A DNA stretch of 8,071 nucleotides from Campylobacterota bacterium. GTDB taxonomy: Bacteria; Campylobacterota; Campylobacteria; Campylobacterales; SZUA-545. Below the pieces are notes generated by a model. It did not search any database. It saw only the letters and a program-made list of their open reading frames with translations, and had not been told where the DNA came from. The stretch is from the NCBI GenBank assembly GCA_030836705.1, contig JAUPLZ010000354.1, forward strand, positions 1 to 8,071, read 5' to 3'. The position numbers and the translations under genes are program-made. How positions within the stretch are numbered: position 1 is the first letter of the stretch; the number at the start of each line of letters is the position of its first letter. Shown piece after piece: positions 5,863-8,071 of this stretch.

Positions 5863-6389
5863 AGAAAGCATCTTCTATTATTTTTAACAAAGAGCATCTA
5901 ACTTTTTACAATATAGTGACGAGCTCATTAAAAGTAGTTACAGCACTTTTGGTTTTAACCGGAGCAGGGAACATTTATAAATCTTTTGAATTTAAAAAAA
6001 ACAAGGTAACAGAATTATCACTATCGCTTGACAAAGCCAAAGCTGAACTAAGCAATAACAAGAAAATAAATGAAACACAGGGTCAAGATATTGCCGATGG
6101 GGCAAAATATTACATAAGCAGTATTTACGCTTACGCAATATTAAACAAGCACTCTATCGAGATTTTACAAAAAGTAAGAAAATATAATGGTTATACAACT
6201 TTGGAAATAGTATTTAAAAGACCTATAGACAAAGCACAGATGACTGCCTTTGCAACTGATGTTAGAAATTTGGGATTTGTGGAAAAGATTGAAAAAAACA
6301 AAATATTTATTCAAGTGCAGAATAAGAGCGTGAATGATATAAGAAAAATTGTAAGCGAAAAGCATAAACTACAAGTAGAGGAGATATAG
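5859..6389 (+). CDS. Inner-membrane alignment protein (PilN/PilO-type fold)
   Basis: This 176-residue protein has the plan of type IV pilus PilN/PilO and GspL/M alignment proteins. A short cytoplasmic N-terminus (about 1-18) is followed by a membrane segment at about 19-38, a coiled coil of about 25 residues (about 45-70) and a periplasmic alpha-beta domain at about 88-155. That domain has the strand pattern of a ferredoxin-like fold (T-T-L-E-I-V-F-K, then V-R-N-L-G-F-V-E-K-I-E-K-N-K-I-F-I-Q-V). It would link the secretin to the cytoplasmic motor with the preceding protein. It overlaps the upstream stop by ATGA and is followed after two bases by the PilP-like gene. Sequence identity to a named family is not evident to me. 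Confidence 0.65.
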   Translation: MKKASSIIFNKEHLTFYNIVTSSLKVVTALLVLTGAGNIYKSFEFKKNKVTELSLSLDKAKAELSNNKKINETQGQDIADGAKYYISSIYAYAILNKHSIEILQKVRKYNGYTTLEIVFKRPIDKAQMTAFATDVRNLGFVEKIEKNKIFIQVQNKSVNDIRKIVSEKHKLQVEEI

Positions 6390-6391
6390 AA

Positions 6392-6823
6392 ATGATAAAA
6401 AAGATAACAAGCATCTTAGCAATAGTTGTTTGCCTTTCGGCAGCAAGTGAAAAAGAGAATTTTTTAGCTTTTGAAAAAATATTAAACGGACTAGAGGCAG
6501 ACAAAAGTAAACTTCTTCCACCTTTGACGGAGTCACAAGATCAAAAAATAAACATAGGCATAGAATATGATTTTGTAGCTACCGGTGCTTATAGCATCGA
6601 TGGCGAATGGATTGCTTATTTGCTTACGAATAAAAATCATTTATTAAAAGCAAAAAAAGGATTACAGATAGGCAGTAAAAAAATCGTTGATATAAATAGT
6701 TATGGAATAACTATCGCAGATTCAAGCGATAAAACTTTTTTTATGCCTATTATGGAGCAAAAAATAGAAGAGTCTGATATTTCTTTTTTTAATAAAAAAG
6801 AAAAGAAGGATAAAAGTAAATGA
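6392..6823 (+). CDS. pilP: PilP/GspC-like periplasmic pilus assembly protein
   Basis: This 143-residue exported protein has a Sec-type signal at about 1-18 (basic MIKK, then a hydrophobic core). Cys14 does not sit in a good lipobox, so I do not call it a lipoprotein. Residues about 57-120 form a small beta domain (W-I-A-Y-L-L-T-N-K-N-H, then L-K-A-K-K-G-L-Q-I-G-S-K-K-I-V-D-I and Y-G-I-T-I-A-D) that matches the pattern of the PilP/GspC homology region, which contacts the secretin N-domains. The C-terminus is lysine-rich. The start is supported by AGGAG eight bases upstream, the clearest ribosome site inside the operon. The stop overlaps the ATPase ATG (ATGA). Position between the alignment protein and the ATPase matches pilP in R64-type clusters. 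Confidence 0.7.
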   Translation: MIKKITSILAIVVCLSAASEKENFLAFEKILNGLEADKSKLLPPLTESQDQKINIGIEYDFVATGAYSIDGEWIAYLLTNKNHLLKAKKGLQIGSKKIVDINSYGITIADSSDKTFFMPIMEQKIEESDISFFNKKEKKDKSK

Positions 6824-8071
6824 AACTTCTAAAAGATATTGCAATAACTTTTTCTGCGTCAAGACTTACAAAAGAGATTTCAAATTCTTATGTAACAAGT
6901 GGAAAAAGCTTTATAATGCTTGCAGAAGCGGATAAAAGTGCTAGACAAAAAGCAGCTGATATTTTAAACATTCCTTTTGTTCAAAACAAAGATGAATTTG
7001 AGAGGCAATTTATGGCAGATTATCTCAAACAGACTAACGAGGCATCTGATGAATATGCAAAAAGAACAGCTAAGATGAGTAGCGCAAAAATTATTTTAGC
7101 AGTGAGAAAACAAGATCATAAAAAGTTTTGCTTTGTTATAGATCCAACATCTCATGAACTTGATGAGTTTTGCTCATATCCGTTTGCACTAATGGGATTA
7201 GATACCTACAAAGAGATTGTAGGTATCTCCTCTAATCTGACGATAAGTTTCGACGAAGGGCAAGACATGCCGAGTTATATTAAAAAGATTGTTCAATATG
7301 CTTACGACGAAAAAGCAACTGATATAGACATTGCCGCAATGGAAGCGAGTATGTCTATTAAACTTAAAATTTCGGGTGAATGGGGGAGCCCGATCGGAGT
7401 TTTTCCGGTTGCTTATAAAATCAGTTTTTTAACTGCTTTGTGTTCTATGGCTGTTCCTTCTCCTGTTGATTATAAGCCCGGAAAAGAATTAACATTTAAA
7501 GCCGCTTTAAAAGTTCACGGTATTGATATGGTTTTTCGCGTAGGTATCGTGCCAACCGCATTTGGGGAAAATATAGCACTCAGGAGCACTGCTGACATAG
7601 GAGAACTTACGGAAATAGAAGATTTGGGCTTTAGTAAAAATATAATTGATTATATAAACACGCTTGTATCTTATATACACAGCCCAAAAAAAGGTGGCGT
7701 TGTTTTTATTACCGGAGAGACAGGCTCTGGAAAAACAACTCTTCTGTCGGCGGTTGAGAGCAGATATCTTACCCTTAATAAAAAAGTTTCAACAAGTGAA
7801 GATCCTGTAGAGAGAAAAAAATCGCATCCGTTTTTGAATCAAACTGAAGTCGGCGGAGATACCGGACTTACGCATATGGATGCGTTAGTGGCGTTTCTTA
7901 GACAAAATTCTGATGTTATCGTCATTGGTGAGTGCAGAAGAGCAGATGAGCTGGTTTCGGTTATCAATGCCGCACTCTCTGGCCTCTTTGCCTATACAAA
8001 CCTGCATACCGGCATTGTTGAAGAAACACTGATCAGACTTAAAGCTATGGGGGTTGATCCGTCTCTGCTCG
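6820..8071 (+). CDS. pilQ: Type IVb pilus assembly ATPase (GspE/PilB/PilQ family), 3' truncated
   Basis: This is the hexameric cytoplasmic ATPase that drives pilus assembly. The window holds 417 codons; family members run to about 500-520, so roughly the last 100 residues lie past the right edge. The start is the ATG in the ATGA overlap with the pilP-like stop, with AAGGA nine bases upstream. A divergent N-terminal region occupies about 1-150. The N2 domain carries K-A-T-D-I-D-I at 164-170 in place of the usual SDIHIE. Walker A is GETGSGKT at 299-306, the Asp box E327-D328-P329-V-E331, a conserved L-R at 360-361, Walker B DVIVIGECR at 365-373 with catalytic Glu371, and the His box T-N-L-H396-T-G. 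All catalytic residues are present, so it should be active. GECRR replaces the common GEIRD. PilT-type retraction is possible but gene order favours assembly. The symbol follows R64 naming. Confidence 0.9.
   Translation, partial: MKLLKDIAITFSASRLTKEISNSYVTSGKSFIMLAEADKSARQKAADILNIPFVQNKDEFERQFMADYLKQTNEASDEYAKRTAKMSSAKIILAVRKQDHKKFCFVIDPTSHELDEFCSYPFALMGLDTYKEIVGISSNLTISFDEGQDMPSYIKKIVQYAYDEKATDIDIAAMEASMSIKLKISGEWGSPIGVFPVAYKISFLTALCSMAVPSPVDYKPGKELTFKAALKVHGIDMVFRVGIVPTAFGENIALRSTADIGELTEIEDLGFSKNIIDYINTLVSYIHSPKKGGVVFITGETGSGKTTLLSAVESRYLTLNKKVSTSEDPVERKKSHPFLNQTEVGGDTGLTHMDALVAFLRQNSDVIVIGECRRADELVSVINAALSGLFAYTNLHTGIVEETLIRLKAMGVDPSLL

Noticed and set aside
6392..6450. Lipoprotein signal in the PilP-like protein at Cys14
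   Set aside because: The residues before Cys14 (A-I-V-V) do not fit a lipobox. A normal signal peptide is the simpler reading.

Overview
The window is AT-rich DNA with short intergenic gaps, frequent AGA arginine codons and tightly packed genes. It carries part of a polyvalent protein (a large multidomain protein typical of conjugative elements and phages) and part of a type IVb pilus operon of the R64 thin-pilus type. Together these suggest a conjugative plasmid or integrative conjugative element. Composition, and promoters with a good -10 box and phased AT tracts but no clear -35, fit a Campylobacterota host (Sulfurimonas/Arcobacter-like). That host assignment is inference. Bases 1-15 are the 3' end of the Illumina TruSeq adapter, so the left edge is an assembly end and not biology.

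Layout. (1) 18-1811: C-terminal part of a polyvalent protein, with a zincin HELQH motif, a middle module resembling phage-type RNase domains, and an ADP-ribosyltransferase-like module. (2) 1812-2219: a 408-base gene-free stretch with a promoter-like element, a possible small RNA ending in a 15-bp hairpin, further hairpins, and a second promoter-like element. (3) 2220-3350: a 376-residue protein of unknown function. (4) 3351-3496: a short gap with a third copy of the promoter-like element and a 10-codon leader ORF with the best ribosome binding site in the region. (5) 3497-8071: five co-directional, mostly overlapping genes: a lipoprotein secretin (PilN-like), two single-pass inner-membrane proteins that may divide up the PilO role, a PilP/GspC-like periplasmic protein, and a GspE/PilB/PilQ-type assembly ATPase cut by the right edge.

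How the parts may work together. The pilus genes would build an outer-membrane channel (secretin), an inner-membrane alignment complex and the motor ATPase. Further core genes (GspF-like membrane protein, pilin, prepilin peptidase) would be expected beyond the right edge. R64-type thin pili serve mating-pair contact in liquid, and polyvalent proteins are thought to be delivered with incoming DNA to counter the recipient, so the two halves fit one conjugative programme.

The most notable observation is a 33-base element with 25 invariant positions and fixed spacing, present once in each gap that separates transcription units. It probably puts the putative small RNA, the unknown gene and the pilus operon under common control. 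A second is a shared motif (D-x-[LV]-A-x-x-[VL]-R-E-L-x-x-x-K-[ST]) close to the C-termini of the polyvalent protein and the unknown protein, which could be a common export or processing tag.
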